Origin: Arthrobacter sp. NtRootA1
Lineage (GTDB): Bacteria > Actinomycetota > Actinomycetes > Actinomycetales > Micrococcaceae
Length of the DNA stretch: 64,000 nt
Direction: 5' to 3'
Assembly: GCF_019976975.1 (NCBI RefSeq)
Contig: NZ_AP024630.1
Location: 3,038,001 to 3,102,000 of the forward strand
The notes beneath the pieces were generated by a model that had not been told where the DNA came from, did no database searches, and saw nothing but the letters and a program-made list of their open reading frames with translations. Position 1 is the stretch's first letter. Every line of letters begins with the position of its first letter. A program made the position numbers and the translations under genes. Of this stretch, positions 17,820 to 30,867 are shown one piece after another.

Positions 17820-19079
17820 TTACCGGCCCGGAAAAACCCTGGCCAATTCGGAGCCCACCCGATCCACGACTGCCGCGGCGACGTCAGCCTTGGATCCGGA
17901 AGCGGACTCGGGGTCGGCGCCATGGCCGGAAAGGATCACTACGGAGTTGTCATCCTGGCCGAAGACGCGCCCAACCCCGACGTGGTTAACCACCAGGAGG
18001 TCACAGCCCTTGCGTTTGAGCTTCGCCGTGGCGTGTTCCAGAACGTCACCTTGGGCATCGCCGGTCTCGGCGGCAAAGCCCACGATCAGCTGCTGGCCAC
18101 CCTCGGCGTTGCGCCGTTCGACGAGCTCATGCAGGATGTCCGGGTTCCGAACCAGGCGTACCAAGGGTGCGTCCTCGCCGTCGACCTTCTTGATCTTGGT
18201 ATCCGAAACCTCCGCGGGACGGAAATCCGCCACAGCGGCAGCCATGATGACGACGTCGGAATCCACCGCAGCTTTCAGCGCTGCCTCACGCAGTTCCAGG
18301 GCGGACTCAACGCGGACAAGCTCGACGCCGGCGGGCGGCTCGACGTCCATATGCGCGGCAAGGAAACGAACGGTTGCACCGGCAGCCAACGCAGCCGCTG
18401 CCAGGGCCGCACCCTGTTTGCCTGACGAGCGGTTACCCAGGAAACGCACCGGGTCCAACGCTTCCCTGGTCCCACCAGCCGAAATCGTCACCGTTCGGCC
18501 AGCGAGGGAAGCATGTGTTGCCGGCACAGCCTGGGGCGAATCCGCCTCGGTAGCGGCCTCGGCCAATGCCATGGCTGCCGTAAAAATTGCCTCCGGTTCG
18601 GGCAAGCGGCCCGGACCGGAATCGGCACCGGTCAGGCGGCCGCTGGCTGGCTCAAGGACTGTGACGCCTCGGCTCCGCAAGGTTTCCACGTTGGCCTGGG
18701 TTGCTGCATGCTGCCACATTTCAGTGTGCATCGCCGGAGCGAACAGCACCGGCCCGTGCGCCATAAGGAGCGTATTCGTGAGGAGGTCGCCGGCCTGGCC
18801 GGTTGCCGCCTTTGCGAGGAGATCTGCCGTAGCCGGCGCTACGACGATCAAGTCAGCCTCGTGGCCCAGACGCACATGGTTGACCTTCTCAACGTCGTCA
18901 AAGACGCTGTTGCTGACCGGATTCCCGGAGAGCGCCTCCCACGTGGCAACACCGACGAAACGGGTGGCTGCTTCGGTTGGGATCACCGTCACCTGGTGTC
19001 CGGCTTCAGTAAAAAGCCGGAGGAGCGATGCAACCTTGTAGGCTGCGATCCCTCCCCCGACTCCGAGGACTATGCGCAC
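17820..19079 (-). CDS. coaBC: Bifunctional phosphopantothenoylcysteine decarboxylase / phosphopantothenate-cysteine ligase
   Basis: Carries out two steps of coenzyme A synthesis: joining cysteine to 4'-phosphopantothenate, then decarboxylation. The 419 residues comprise an N-terminal FMN-binding CoaC domain (VLGVGGGIAAYKVASLLR; PAMHTEMWQHAAT) and a C-terminal CoaB domain (TVTISAGGTREALDPVRFLGN; AAAVADFRP; KIKK). The GTG start has GGAGG four bases upstream. It follows rpoZ by 27 bases, a common actinobacterial arrangement (gmk-rpoZ-coaBC-metK-priA). Confidence 0.97.
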   Translation of the reverse strand: MRIVLGVGGGIAAYKVASLLRLFTEAGHQVTVIPTEAATRFVGVATWEALSGNPVSNSVFDDVEKVNHVRLGHEADLIVVAPATADLLAKAATGQAGDLLTNTLLMAHGPVLFAPAMHTEMWQHAATQANVETLRSRGVTVLEPASGRLTGADSGPGRLPEPEAIFTAAMALAEAATEADSPQAVPATHASLAGRTVTISAGGTREALDPVRFLGNRSSGKQGAALAAAALAAGATVRFLAAHMDVEPPAGVELVRVESALELREAALKAAVDSDVVIMAAAVADFRPAEVSDTKIKKVDGEDAPLVRLVRNPDILHELVERRNAEGGQQLIVGFAAETGDAQGDVLEHATAKLKRKGCDLLVVNHVGVGRVFGQDDNSVVILSGHGADPESASGSKADVAAAVVDRVGSELARVFPGR

Positions 19080-19106
19080 GTGACCTCCGTCAACAGGCAG
19101 TCTGTT

Positions 19107-19367
19107 TTATTCTGCGGGCTCGATCGGCGTGGAAACCAGGAGGCCTTCGTTGATCTCGCGGAGGGCGATCGACAATGACTTCTCGTTCAGCTTGGTGTCT
19201 ACCAAGGGACCGACGTACTCGAAGAGGCCCTCGTGCAGCTGGGCGTAGTAGGCGTTGATCTGGCGGGCACGCTTGGCGCCGAAGATCACCAGGCCGTACT
19301 TGGAATCGGCAGCCTCAAGCAGCGAATCGATCGGCGGGTTGATGATGCCTTCAAGGTTCGTGGACAC
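19107..19367 (-). CDS. rpoZ: RNA polymerase omega subunit
   Basis: The small omega subunit that aids assembly of RNA polymerase by holding the beta-prime subunit. At 86 residues it has the conserved core [29 protein letters not shown] in its first half, and an ending typical of actinobacteria. The GTG start has GGAG five bases upstream. It lies between gmk and coaBC in the standard order. Confidence 0.96.
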   Translation of the reverse strand: MSTNLEGIINPPIDSLLEAADSKYGLVIFGAKRARQINAYYAQLHEGLFEYVGPLVDTKLNEKSLSIALREINEGLLVSTPIEPAE

Positions 19368-19406
19368 GAATTCTCCAAATTCTAGCGGGCCGACAAGTGC
19401 AAGCGC

Positions 19407-19979
19407 TTAGCGCTCGTGCGGGGTTAGCCCCATGAGTGAAACAAGCTCGTCCGCTGCCCGGCGAACGTCGTCATTAATGACGGTGTGGTCAAACTCCGGT
19501 TCAGCAGCAAGTTCCAGTTTAGCGGTTTCCAGCCTGCGCTGCTGTTCCTCGGCAGATTCAGTGCCGCGACCAACAAGCCGCCGCACCATTTCTTCCCAAC
19601 TGGGCGGTGCCAGGAAGACGAACTTGGCATCCGGCACAGCAGCCTTTACCTGCCGTGCACCTTGGAGGTCAATCTCGAGCAGTACCGATTTCCCCTCCGC
19701 AATCGCAGCATTCACGGTGCTCCGGAGCGTGCCGTAGCGGTTGTGGCCGTGGACCACGGCCCACTCCAGGAGTTCGCCATCGGCTACCAGCGAGTCAAAC
19801 TCGTCGGCGGACTTGAAGAAGTAGTGAACCCCGTCCTTCTCCCCTGGACGCGCCGCACGGGTGGTGGCGGAGACGGAAAGCCAAACTTCTGGATAGTTGT
19901 CCCTGATGTAGGTGGATACGGTTCCCTTGCCAACAGCAGTTGGGCCTGCGAGGACAGTCAGTCCAGGTTTCTTGCTCAC
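19407..19979 (-). CDS. gmk: Guanylate kinase
   Basis: Phosphorylates GMP to GDP with ATP, feeding GTP and ppGpp pools. The 190 residues have the P-loop GPTAVGKGT (12-20), the GMP-binding region [19 protein letters not shown] and the lid region. Length is normal. It follows mihF by 21 bases. The neighbourhood combines pyrimidine and purine nucleotide metabolism with transcription. Confidence 0.97.
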   Translation of the reverse strand: MSKKPGLTVLAGPTAVGKGTVSTYIRDNYPEVWLSVSATTRAARPGEKDGVHYFFKSADEFDSLVADGELLEWAVVHGHNRYGTLRSTVNAAIAEGKSVLLEIDLQGARQVKAAVPDAKFVFLAPPSWEEMVRRLVGRGTESAEEQQRRLETAKLELAAEPEFDHTVINDDVRRAADELVSLMGLTPHER

Positions 19980-20000
19980 GGATTCCTTCGGGGAGATGCG

Positions 20001-20327
20001 TCAAACGCTTTGCTGGGTATCCATAAAATCTACCAGCGCCCGGGCCTGGTGAATGCCCAAGCCCCTGATGCGCCGGGATCCGGCGATACCTATCTCCGCC
20101 ATGATCCCGGCCGCACGTACAGGTCCTATGCCCGGGAGTGCCTCCAGGAGCTCCACTACCCGCATCCGCGCAATGGCTTCATCCGTAGTGCCTGAAGAGA
20201 TCAGCTCAGCAATGCTCACTTCACCGCGTTTGAGCCGTTCTTTGGCTGCGGCCCGCACAGCGCGCGCCTTTGCAGCCTTATCCAAAGCATCGGAACGCTC
20301 CTGCGGTGTCAGCTCTTTCAGACCCAC
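20001..20327 (-). CDS. mihF: Integration host factor, actinobacterial type (nucleoid protein)
   Basis: A nucleoid-associated DNA-binding protein found in actinobacteria (mIHF/sIHF), unrelated in fold to enterobacterial IHF. The roughly 108 residues are a basic helical N-terminus (KARAVRAAAKERLKRGE) and a helix-two-turn-helix core (LLEALPGIGPVRAAGIMAEIG, then RRIRGLGIHQARAL). I prefer the GTG at 20327, seven bases after AGGGG; a TTG at 20333 is too close to that site. It precedes gmk as in other actinobacteria. Confidence 0.93.
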   Translation of the reverse strand: MGLKELTPQERSDALDKAAKARAVRAAAKERLKRGEVSIAELISSGTTDEAIARMRVVELLEALPGIGPVRAAGIMAEIGIAGSRRIRGLGIHQARALVDFMDTQQSV

Positions 20328-20426
20328 GGCCAAACCCCTGTCAGATCGGATTTGTGATTCACGTCACGCGAAACTGATCCTGAACCTACCGGCAGGCGGC
20401 GGGTTGCGCAATGAGGCGCCAGCGAA

Positions 20427-21303
20427 TCATTCCGCCCGCAGGCTGTCCAGCGTTTCCTGGGTAGCCGCCCGCAACGCAGCACTCGTTGGACCGGCGGCAA
20501 GGATGCCCCGGCTCGACGTAGCCAGCACTGTTGGATAGGCTGCGCCGAAGGTCGAGCGGAGATCCGCCGGCGTAGCACCCTGCGCCCCCAAGCCGGGCGC
20601 CAGGATAGCTCCGCGGACCGGGCCGAGGTCGATGTCCAGATCCTTGAGTGCAGAACCTATGGTGGCGCCCACAACAAGTCCCACTGAACCCAGGACACCC
20701 GAGTACCGCTGGTTCTCGGATGCGGCCGCATTAACGATCCCCCGAGCGACGGAATTGCTTCCGCCAACGTGCTGGACAGACTTTCCCTCCGGATTGGATG
20801 TCAATGCGAGCACAAAGACTCCCCTGCCATTTTGCGCAGCAAGGTCCAACGCCGGACGCAAGGACTCGAAGCCGAGGTAGGGACTCAAGGTCACCGAGTC
20901 CGCGGCCAAGGCCGAACCGTCACGCAGCCACGCATCTGCATAGGCAGCCATGGTGGAACCGATATCACCGCGCTTGGCATCGGCGATGCTCAGCACATCC
21001 GCATCAGCGGCTGCGGCCAACGTCCGCTCCAGGACAGCCATGCCCGCAGAGCCGTGACGCTCATAAAGCGCCACCTGCGGCTTCACTGCGGCAGCGAGGG
21101 AAGCCACGGCTTCCACAACGCTGAGCGAAAAGCGCTCCAGCCCGGCGACGTCGTCGTTCAGTCCCCAGTCAGCCAGCAGCTGGGGATGGGGATCGATTCC
21201 AACACACAGCGGACCACGGGTGGCCATTGCGCTAGCCAGCCGGGAGCCAAATGACTCCCGGACCGGCTGCTGTCCATCCTGGGCCTCGTGCGCACCAACG
21301 ATG

Positions 21304-21311
<8 letters not shown>
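20427..21311 (-). CDS. pyrF: Orotidine 5'-phosphate decarboxylase
   Basis: Last step of UMP synthesis, removing CO2 from orotidine monophosphate. The 294 residues are of the longer actinobacterial type, with [17 protein letters not shown] near the start and the active-site loop [11 protein letters not shown]. The ATG overlaps the end of carB by eight bases. I reject the longer open frame to 21647, which merely runs antiphase through carB. It closes the pyr operon. Confidence 0.95.
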
Positions 21312-24611
<3,300 letters not shown>

Positions 24612-24612
<1 letters not shown>

Positions 24613-25838
24613 TACTTCTTGTCCTCAGTCTTGGAGTCGGTGGAGTTGGCGGCGCCGGAGGTGGCCGATTTGGTTTCGGCCATGAGGTCGATAAAGCGGT
24701 CGAAGAGGTATGCAGCATCGTGCGGGCCAGCCGCGGCCTCGGGGTGGTACTGGACCGAGAACGCCGGGATGTCCAGGCACGCAAGGCCTTCAACGACGTC
24801 GTCATTCAAGGAGACATGGCTGACTTCGACGCGGCCATAACGCTCCTCGGGGGCGATAGTGGCACCGTTCAGCGGGGCGTCGACGGCGAAGCCGTGGTTC
24901 TGCGAGGTAATTTCGACCTTGCCCGTGCGGCGGTCCATCACCGGCTGGTTGATGCCGCGGTGGCCGTACCGCAGCTTGTAGGTGCCGAAGCCGAGGGCGC
25001 GGCCCAGGATCTGGTTTCCGAAGCAAATGCCGAAGTACGGCAGTTTCTCGTCCAGCACCGAACGCAGGAGTGAAACCTGGTGGTCTGCGGTAGCGGGGTC
25101 ACCCGGACCGTTGGACATGAAGAAGCCGTCCGGGTTGACCGCGTTGACCTCCTCCAGGGTGGACGTCGCCGGAAGGACATGCACCCGCACGCCGCGTTCG
25201 GCGAAGCGGACCGGGGTCATGGCCTTGATGCCGAGGTCGACGGCGGCAATGGAGAACCTGGGCTCGCCTTCCCAGCCGTGGTCCTTGGGTTCCACGACGT
25301 AAGCCTCGTCGATGGAAACCTCTTCAGCCAGCGCTGCGCCTTCCATGGGAGCGCTTGCCAGCACTGCGTCCAGGAGCTCCTTGTCCGATGCCTGTGCGGC
25401 CTCACCCGAGAAGATGCCTGCGCGCATGGTCTTGTGCTCGCGGAGGTGGCGGGTGATGGCACGGGTATCGACGCCCTGGATGCCCACGATGCCTTGATCG
25501 ACGAGTTCGTCATCGAGGCTGCGTTCCGAGCGCCAGTTGGAGGGGCGGCGGGCGGCATCGCGCACAATGTAGCCGGCCACCCAGATGCGGCGGGACTCAG
25601 CGTCCTCGCTGTTGACGCCCGTGTTGCCGATGTGGGGTGCGGTCTGCACCACGAGCTGGCGGGCGTAGGAAGGATCGGTGATGGTCTCCTGGTAGCCGGT
25701 CATTCCGGTGGCGAAGACGGCCTCACCGAGGGCCGTTCCCTGGGCGCCGTAGCTACGGCCGCGGAACATGCGGCCGTCTTCAAGCACCAGTACTGCTGCT
25801 GAGGGGGTGGGTGTGGTGGCTGCTTTACTGTCCGTCAC
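24612..25838 (-). CDS. carA: Carbamoyl-phosphate synthase small subunit (glutaminase)
   Basis: Releases ammonia from glutamine for CarB. The N-terminal CarA domain ([19 protein letters not shown]) is followed by a class I glutamine amidotransferase domain with the nucleophile Cys in [16 protein letters not shown] and the catalytic HPEA near the C-terminus. I choose the GTG at 25838 (408 residues): it follows GGAAAG by seven bases and starts just after the upstream gene's stop. An ATG at 25862 would overlap that gene by 20 bases. A polar C-terminal tail of about 25 residues is extra. Confidence 0.95.
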
Positions 25839-25842
25839 TTTA

Positions 25843-26364
25843 TTACTTTCCACTATCGGCATCTGCCTGAGGGGCTGCGGAGATCAATTCTTGGATGGCT
25901 TCGAGGAGGAGCTCTTTGTCGGCTGCATGCCTGGTCCGGAACCCGGTATCCAGTTCCTTGCCGCCCAGCTTCCAACTGATGACCAGGAGTCCGTCTTTTT
26001 CCACGAACTTCCCGGCCATGCCGGCTGCTTGGCGGCTGTCAGCCACCGCGGAGCGCGGAATGAATACCGGGGCGGCGCCTGAGCGGTCGAACAAGATGCC
26101 TTCAGCGTGGACGCTCAGTTCCGCGTTGGTGCGGATTCCAAGGCCCTGCACTGCGATGCGGTCCAGCCAGTCCCCTGCCGTGGTAGTGGCAACGTACTGG
26201 CCCTCCGCTACGACCGTGGCCGGTGTCAGCCGCTGTGGCACCTCCGGGAGGCGTTCGACGTCGGCTTGTCGCCTGAGCCGGTTCCGCCACCCGAGCCAGA
26301 TCATCATCAGGACGACGATGATCAACGGCACCGTGATGAGCACGGTGAGTGTCTGGTTGTTCAT
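25843..26364 (-). CDS. Membrane-anchored PH-like domain protein in the pyr operon
   Basis: A 173-residue protein of unknown function that sits between pyrC and carA in many actinobacteria. It has one N-terminal membrane segment (about residues 7-25: [19 protein letters not shown]) followed by a basic stretch and a soluble beta-rich domain that resembles the PH-like families annotated in this position. It overlaps pyrC by one base and ends four bases before carA, so it is co-transcribed. A membrane link for the pathway is possible but not shown. Confidence 0.8.
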   Translation of the reverse strand: MNNQTLTVLITVPLIIVVLMMIWLGWRNRLRRQADVERLPEVPQRLTPATVVAEGQYVATTTAGDWLDRIAVQGLGIRTNAELSVHAEGILFDRSGAAPVFIPRSAVADSRQAAGMAGKFVEKDGLLVISWKLGGKELDTGFRTRHAADKELLLEAIQELISAAPQADADSGK

Positions 26365-27719
26365 CAGCTACCGCTGACTGCCCCGGCGGCATCCGGGGTT
26401 GGGTAGTTTCCGGCGTACCTGTACGGAGTGTTGAGCTTGCCGTTGAGAACGGTGGGGTGGCCCTTGAAGAAGGTTGCGACCACGGATCCGGGCAGCTCTT
26501 TGCCCTTGAACGGTGAATTGCGGCCCATGGTGGCCATCTTATGGGGGTCAACTGTCCAGCGGGCAGCCGGGTCAACCAGGATGACGTTGGCGGGCTCGCC
26601 TTCCTCCAACGGCCGGCCCTGGTCCGCTACGCGGCCGATAACTGCCGGGGTGAAGGAGGTGACCCGGGCGAAGTCTGCCCACGTCATGAGTCCGGTTTCG
26701 ATCATGGTCTCCTGAACCACGGACAGTGCCGTTTCCAGGCCGGTCATGCCCATGGCCGCCTGCGCCCACTCGCATTCCTTGTGCTCGCTGGGGTGCGGGG
26801 CGTGGTCCGTGCCGACAACATCGATCGTGCCGTCGGCGAGGCCTTCGCGGAGCGCTTGGACGTCGGCATCCGTACGCAGCGGCGGGTTGACCTTGTACAC
26901 GGGATCGTAGCTGCGGACCAGTTCGTCAGTGAGGAGCAGGTGGTGGGGCGTGACCTCGGCCGTGACGTTGATCCCCCGGGCTTTGGCCCAGCGGACGATT
27001 TCAACCGATCCAGCGGTGGAGACGTGGCAAACGTGGAGGCGGGAACCCACATGCTGCGTGAGCAGGACGTCGCGGGCGATGATGCTTTCCTCTGCCACGG
27101 CTGGCCAACCAGCAAGTCCCAGCACCGCCGAGACGGTGCCTTCGTTCATCTGTGCCCCGGCGGTAAGGCGGGGTTCCTGCGCGTGCTGGGCAACCACGCC
27201 GTCGAACGCTTTGACGTACTCCAGCGCGCGGCGCATCAGCACGGGGTCGTGCACGCAGATGCCGTCGTCGGAGAACATCCGCACCTGGGCGCGGGAATCC
27301 GCCATCGCACCCAGTTCGGCAAGTTGTTCACCGGCCAGGCCCACCGTGACGGCGCCAACGGGGCGCACGTCCACCCAGCCCGATGCGCGGCCGAGGCTGT
27401 GGACCTGTTCGACGACGCCTGCCGTGTCTGCAACGGGGTTGCTGTTGGCCATGGCGTGGACGGCCGTGAAGCCACCAAGGGCCGCGGCACGAGTGCCGGT
27501 TTCGACCGTTTCAGCATCTTCGCGGCCGGGCTCGCGCAAGTGCGTGTGCACGTCAACCATGCCGGGGAGGGCAACCAGGCCCGTGCCGTCGATCACCGTG
27601 GCGTCGTCGTCGTGGAGGTCCTTGCCCCGTGCGGCGATGATGCCGTCGCGGATCAGCAGGTCTTCGGCTTCGCCGCCGAGAATGGCGGCCCCGCGGATTA
27701 GGTACGTGTTCTCGGCCAT
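26364..27719 (-). CDS. pyrC: Dihydroorotase
   Basis: Cyclises carbamoyl aspartate to dihydroorotate. The 451 residues belong to the class I amidohydrolase type: metal-binding VDVHTHLREPGRED (about 56-69), histidines in LHVCHVSTAGS and VTPHHLLLTDE, and the catalytic Asp in GTDHAPH. It is coupled to pyrB (one shared base) and to the downstream membrane gene. Length and motifs are normal. Confidence 0.97.
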   Translation of the reverse strand: MAENTYLIRGAAILGGEAEDLLIRDGIIAARGKDLHDDDATVIDGTGLVALPGMVDVHTHLREPGREDAETVETGTRAAALGGFTAVHAMANSNPVADTAGVVEQVHSLGRASGWVDVRPVGAVTVGLAGEQLAELGAMADSRAQVRMFSDDGICVHDPVLMRRALEYVKAFDGVVAQHAQEPRLTAGAQMNEGTVSAVLGLAGWPAVAEESIIARDVLLTQHVGSRLHVCHVSTAGSVEIVRWAKARGINVTAEVTPHHLLLTDELVRSYDPVYKVNPPLRTDADVQALREGLADGTIDVVGTDHAPHPSEHKECEWAQAAMGMTGLETALSVVQETMIETGLMTWADFARVTSFTPAVIGRVADQGRPLEEGEPANVILVDPAARWTVDPHKMATMGRNSPFKGKELPGSVVATFFKGHPTVLNGKLNTPYRYAGNYPTPDAAGAVSGS

Positions 27720-28747
27720 CAGTTGCTCTCCTTGGTGGGCTGGCTTACAGCGTGGGTGGTCGCTGCCGTTGCGGCAGTTGCTTCGCGGGAATCCCCGGAG
27801 AGCAGCAGGTAAAGGGCCGCCATGCGCACTGAAACACCGTTCCGTACCTGTGCAAGCACTGTTGAGCGGGGCGAATCGGCGGCGGCTGAGGAAATTTCCA
27901 GGCCACGGTTCATGGGGCCGGGGTGCATGATGATGGTGTCTTTCATGCCAAGGTCATCCAGCGCCCGAAGCCGGGCGTCGTCGAAGCCCCATCGCCGTGA
28001 GTACTCTCGGGTAGACGGGAAGAACGAGGCATGCATGCGCTCACCCTGGACGCGCAGCATCATCATGGCGTCGACGCCCGCTTCCAGCGTTTCGTCCAGG
28101 TTGTAGCTGACCTTGCAGGGCCAGTGCTCGACGCCGATCGGCAGCAGTGTGGGTGGCGCCACCAACGTGACCTCGGCACCCAGCGTGCGCAACAACCAAA
28201 CGTTGGACCGGGCCACGCGGGAATGCAGGACATCTCCGACGATCGCCACACGCATGCCTCGAAGGTCCGCTCCGCTGGATTTCGTCCCGTTCAGCTGGGA
28301 CCAGTGGCGACGCATAGTGAACGCATCCAACAGCGCCTGCGTGGGGTGTTCGTGGGTACCATCGCCTGCGTTGATCACTGCGGCGTCGATCCAGTCCGTG
28401 GCGGCAAGCCGGTGCGGAGCACCGGAAGCCCAATGACGGATGACCACCGCATCCGCGCCCATGGCGGCCAGCGTCTGCGCTGTGTCTTTGAGGGACTCGC
28501 CCTTGGAAACCGAGGAGCCTTTGGCGGCGAAGTTGATGACATCGGCTGAAAGCCGCTTTGCTGCAGCTTCGAAGGAGATCCGGGTACGGGTGGAGTCCTC
28601 AAAGAAGAGGTTCACTACTGTGCGGCCGCGGAGGGCAGGGAGCTTCTTGACCTCGCGGTCGCCCACCGCCGACATTTCTTCGGCGGTGTCCAGTACGCGG
28701 ATGGCGTCGAAGGCGCTGAGGTTCTCAGTGGAGAGGAGGTGCTTCAC
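27719..28747 (-). CDS. pyrB: Aspartate carbamoyltransferase catalytic subunit
   Basis: Joins carbamoyl phosphate and aspartate. The 342 residues contain the carbamoyl-phosphate loop [13 protein letters not shown] (about 49-61), [15 protein letters not shown] and [13 protein letters not shown]-terminal tail of about 25 Ala/Thr-rich residues is extra. No regulatory subunit gene (pyrI) is present, as usual for Gram-positives. It overlaps pyrR by four bases. Confidence 0.97.
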   Translation of the reverse strand: MKHLLSTENLSAFDAIRVLDTAEEMSAVGDREVKKLPALRGRTVVNLFFEDSTRTRISFEAAAKRLSADVINFAAKGSSVSKGESLKDTAQTLAAMGADAVVIRHWASGAPHRLAATDWIDAAVINAGDGTHEHPTQALLDAFTMRRHWSQLNGTKSSGADLRGMRVAIVGDVLHSRVARSNVWLLRTLGAEVTLVAPPTLLPIGVEHWPCKVSYNLDETLEAGVDAMMMLRVQGERMHASFFPSTREYSRRWGFDDARLRALDDLGMKDTIIMHPGPMNRGLEISSAAADSPRSTVLAQVRNGVSVRMAALYLLLSGDSREATAATAATTHAVSQPTKESN

Positions 28748-29328
28748 TTTCCGGCCTCGATTACTACTTCGTTGACCGGGACGCCGTCCACGGCGTCGAT
28801 TTCCTCAAGGTGGACGCGGACCTTTTCCGCGGAGGAAGTGGGCAGGTTCTTGCCTACGTGGTCCGCCCGGATGGGAAGCTCGCGGTGGCCCCTGTCCACC
28901 AGGACGGCGAGGCGGACAATCCTGGGACGGCCAAGGTCCACCAAGGCATCAAGCGCTGCCCTGATGGTGCGGCCCGAATACAGGACGTCATCAATGAGGA
29001 CAACAACCTTGTTGTCGATACCGGACAGTGGCAGGCGTGTGTGGTGGGGCGGCCTGGTGGGCTGGTGCGAAAGGTCGTCACGGAACATGGTGACGTCGAG
29101 TTGCCCGACGATCGTTTCCGCGTTGACGCTGGGGTCAGCCGCAGCGATCTTGTTGGCGAGCCGCACGGCCAAGGGATAACCGCGGCTGGGAATGCCCAGA
29201 AGAACCAGATCCTGCGAACCTTTGTTGGCTTCGAGGATCTCATGGGCGATACGAGTCAGCGCGCGATCGATGTCCGCTTGGTTGAGAACAACCCGCGACG
29301 GAACCTGCGCTGAAGTGACTTCAGTCAT
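28744..29328 (-). CDS. pyrR: PyrR bifunctional pyr operon regulator / uracil phosphoribosyltransferase
   Basis: An RNA-binding regulator that responds to UMP and represses the pyr operon; many members also act as uracil phosphoribosyltransferases. The 194 residues have the PRPP motif [18 protein letters not shown] (about 100-117) and the typical N-terminus [23 protein letters not shown] precedes the ATG. It heads the operon, and a PyrR-binding-loop match lies just before its ribosome site, so it probably controls its own translation and that of coupled genes. Confidence 0.97.
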   Translation of the reverse strand: MTEVTSAQVPSRVVLNQADIDRALTRIAHEILEANKGSQDLVLLGIPSRGYPLAVRLANKIAAADPSVNAETIVGQLDVTMFRDDLSHQPTRPPHHTRLPLSGIDNKVVVLIDDVLYSGRTIRAALDALVDLGRPRIVRLAVLVDRGHRELPIRADHVGKNLPTSSAEKVRVHLEEIDAVDGVPVNEVVIEAGK

Positions 29329-29349
29329 TCGCTCGTCTCCCCTTTCCCC

Positions 29350-29360
29350 GCCTCACGGGA
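29350..29360 (-). promoter_or_regulatory. PyrR-binding loop upstream of pyrR
   Basis: The minus strand reads TCCCGTGAGGC, which fits the Bacillus PyrR-binding core UCCNGNGAGGY exactly. Flanking TTCC and GGAA can pair to form the stem. It ends about 8 bases before the GGGGAG ribosome site of pyrR, with no attenuator terminator visible, so PyrR would act by blocking translation, as known in mycobacteria. Confidence 0.7.
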
Positions 29361-29445
29361 CGGAATTAAAAAAGGAATATTTGCCTTCCAAAACTACCAC
29401 AGCGGAAACTGCCAGCCTCACCGGGCCACAGACGAGGCGTGAGTT

Positions 29446-29489
29446 AAAGCTCACATTCGGCCTGTGCAAAGCTCACATTCGGCCCGTGC
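29446..29489 (+). repeat. 22-bp tandem direct repeat upstream of the PrsW-like gene
   Basis: Two adjacent 22-base units (AAAGCTCACATTCGGCC-t/c-GTGC) differ at one base. The second unit ends two bases before a TAGGCT -10 box. A GTGAG-CTCAC inverted repeat (29439-29454) overlaps the first. The 22-base period is two helical turns, as for a regulator binding one DNA face. Confidence 0.7.
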
Positions 29490-29491
29490 AA

Positions 29492-29497
29492 TAGGCT
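29492..29497 (+). promoter_or_regulatory. -10 box for leaderless PrsW-like transcript
   Basis: TAGGCT ends seven bases before the ATG at 29505 (-13 to -8), with no ribosome site between. Confidence 0.5.
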
Positions 29498-29504
29498 CTA
29501 AGCC

Positions 29505-30758
29505 ATGAGCAGCGACCATCCTGGGCCCCCAGGCGGACACCAACCCTACCCGCGGCCGTACCTGGAACCGGCAGCCAATCCCACGTGGATCGGACGCGTA
29601 CAGCCCGGAAACTACCAACCAGCGCCGGGGAACCCCGGGGGCCTTCCCCAGCAGACCTGGGCGGCACCACCGGTATCCCGGGGACGCCGGTCGCCGGGAA
29701 CTCTCCCATTGCTCTTGGCAGGCGCCATATTGGTCTTCGGCAGTCTTCTTCTGGTGGTTCCCTTCCTTCTGGGCAATACAGGAATCACAGGCTTCGTGAT
29801 CGGGTTCATCGCCTCCCTGATCCCGTTGTCGGTGGTGCTGCTGACCGTACGGCTCATTGACCGTTGGGAGCCCGAACCGAACAGGCTGCTGTGGTTCGCT
29901 TTCACGTGGGGAGCTGCAGTCTCGATCGCCGGAACATTGTTGATCCAGCCCCTCTTCGCCTTGGCAGCTCCTACCACCAGCGAAGAAGCATTCACCTATT
30001 TCATGGCTACGGTCCAGGCTCCCATCGTGGAGGAATTCACCAAATCGCTTGGCCTGTTGCTTCTCATCCTTGGCGCCCGGAAATATTTCGATGGTCCCGT
30101 GGATGGTGTGGTCTTTGCCTTTACCATTGCCGCCGGCTTCGCCTTCACCGAGAACATCCTCTACTTCGGCCGTGAGATCGCCTCCTCATCGGAGCCCGGC
30201 ACGGACCTTGTCCGCATCTTTATCCTTCGCGGTGTCATGTCACCCTTCGCCCACGCCATTTTCACGGGGACAACCGGCCTGATTATGGGATTCGCCGCCC
30301 GGAGATGGCATTCCGGTTATGCAGTGGTGGCCTTCGCCATCGGTCTCCTGCCGGCCATGTTCCTGCACAACCGGTGGAACAGCATGGGCCAGGACTTCCT
30401 GCTGGACTACTTCGTGGTGCAGGTGCCGATCTTCCTGATCGCGGCCCTCGGCATCATTTTCCTGCGCCTTGCCGAAGGCAAACTCACGCGCCAGCGGCTG
30501 CTCGAATATGCCAGGGCCGGATGGTTCACGCCAGCCGAAGTTGAAATGCTCGCAACATCCCAAGGAAGGCGACAGGCGGTTCGCTGGGCAGCCTCGCGTG
30601 GACGTGCGGCGCAGATGCGGGCATTCATCAAGGGTGCCACGGCCTTGGCGTTCACCCGCCAACGCATCCTCAGCGGCCGCGATGTGCCGGTTCATCAGCA
30701 GGACGAACTTGACCATCTTCGCGCGATTCCAGAGCTCCGGGCGGCAGTGCTGCACTAG
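29505..30758 (+). CDS. PrsW family intramembrane metalloprotease
   Basis: A polytopic membrane protein of the PrsW/CPBP-like abortive-infection superfamily; PrsW of Bacillus cleaves an anti-sigma factor. The 417 residues start with a Pro-rich cytoplasmic tail (about 1-65), then about eight membrane segments. Conserved motifs are EEFTKSLGLLL (the EExxK motif), FAFTENILYFGRE and the later SPFAHAIFTG with His, matching the predicted metal ligands. The C-terminal 100 residues are soluble. It stands alone between the pyr operon and nusB and ends at a strong hairpin. Its substrate is unknown. Confidence 0.87.
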   Translation: MSSDHPGPPGGHQPYPRPYLEPAANPTWIGRVQPGNYQPAPGNPGGLPQQTWAAPPVSRGRRSPGTLPLLLAGAILVFGSLLLVVPFLLGNTGITGFVIGFIASLIPLSVVLLTVRLIDRWEPEPNRLLWFAFTWGAAVSIAGTLLIQPLFALAAPTTSEEAFTYFMATVQAPIVEEFTKSLGLLLLILGARKYFDGPVDGVVFAFTIAAGFAFTENILYFGREIASSSEPGTDLVRIFILRGVMSPFAHAIFTGTTGLIMGFAARRWHSGYAVVAFAIGLLPAMFLHNRWNSMGQDFLLDYFVVQVPIFLIAALGIIFLRLAEGKLTRQRLLEYARAGWFTPAEVEMLATSQGRRQAVRWAASRGRAAQMRAFIKGATALAFTRQRILSGRDVPVHQQDELDHLRAIPELRAAVLH

Positions 30759-30767
30759 CAGAAAGAG

Positions 30768-30800
30768 AAGGACCCGCATCCTGCGTGGATGCGGGTCCTT
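30768..30800. terminator. Bidirectional terminator between the PrsW-like gene and nusB
   Basis: AAGGACCCGCATCC and GGATGCGGGTCCTT form a perfect 14-bp stem around a five-base loop (TGCGT), followed by TTC on the plus strand and AAAGAG on the other side. It lies 9 bases past the PrsW-like stop and beyond nusB on the minus strand. Confidence 0.85.
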
Positions 30801-30867
30801 TCAAGCCTGATTGAGACTTAGCCATTCGACTCGGCCCTTTCGGGCCTGAAGCAGTCCGGCAGTGCTC

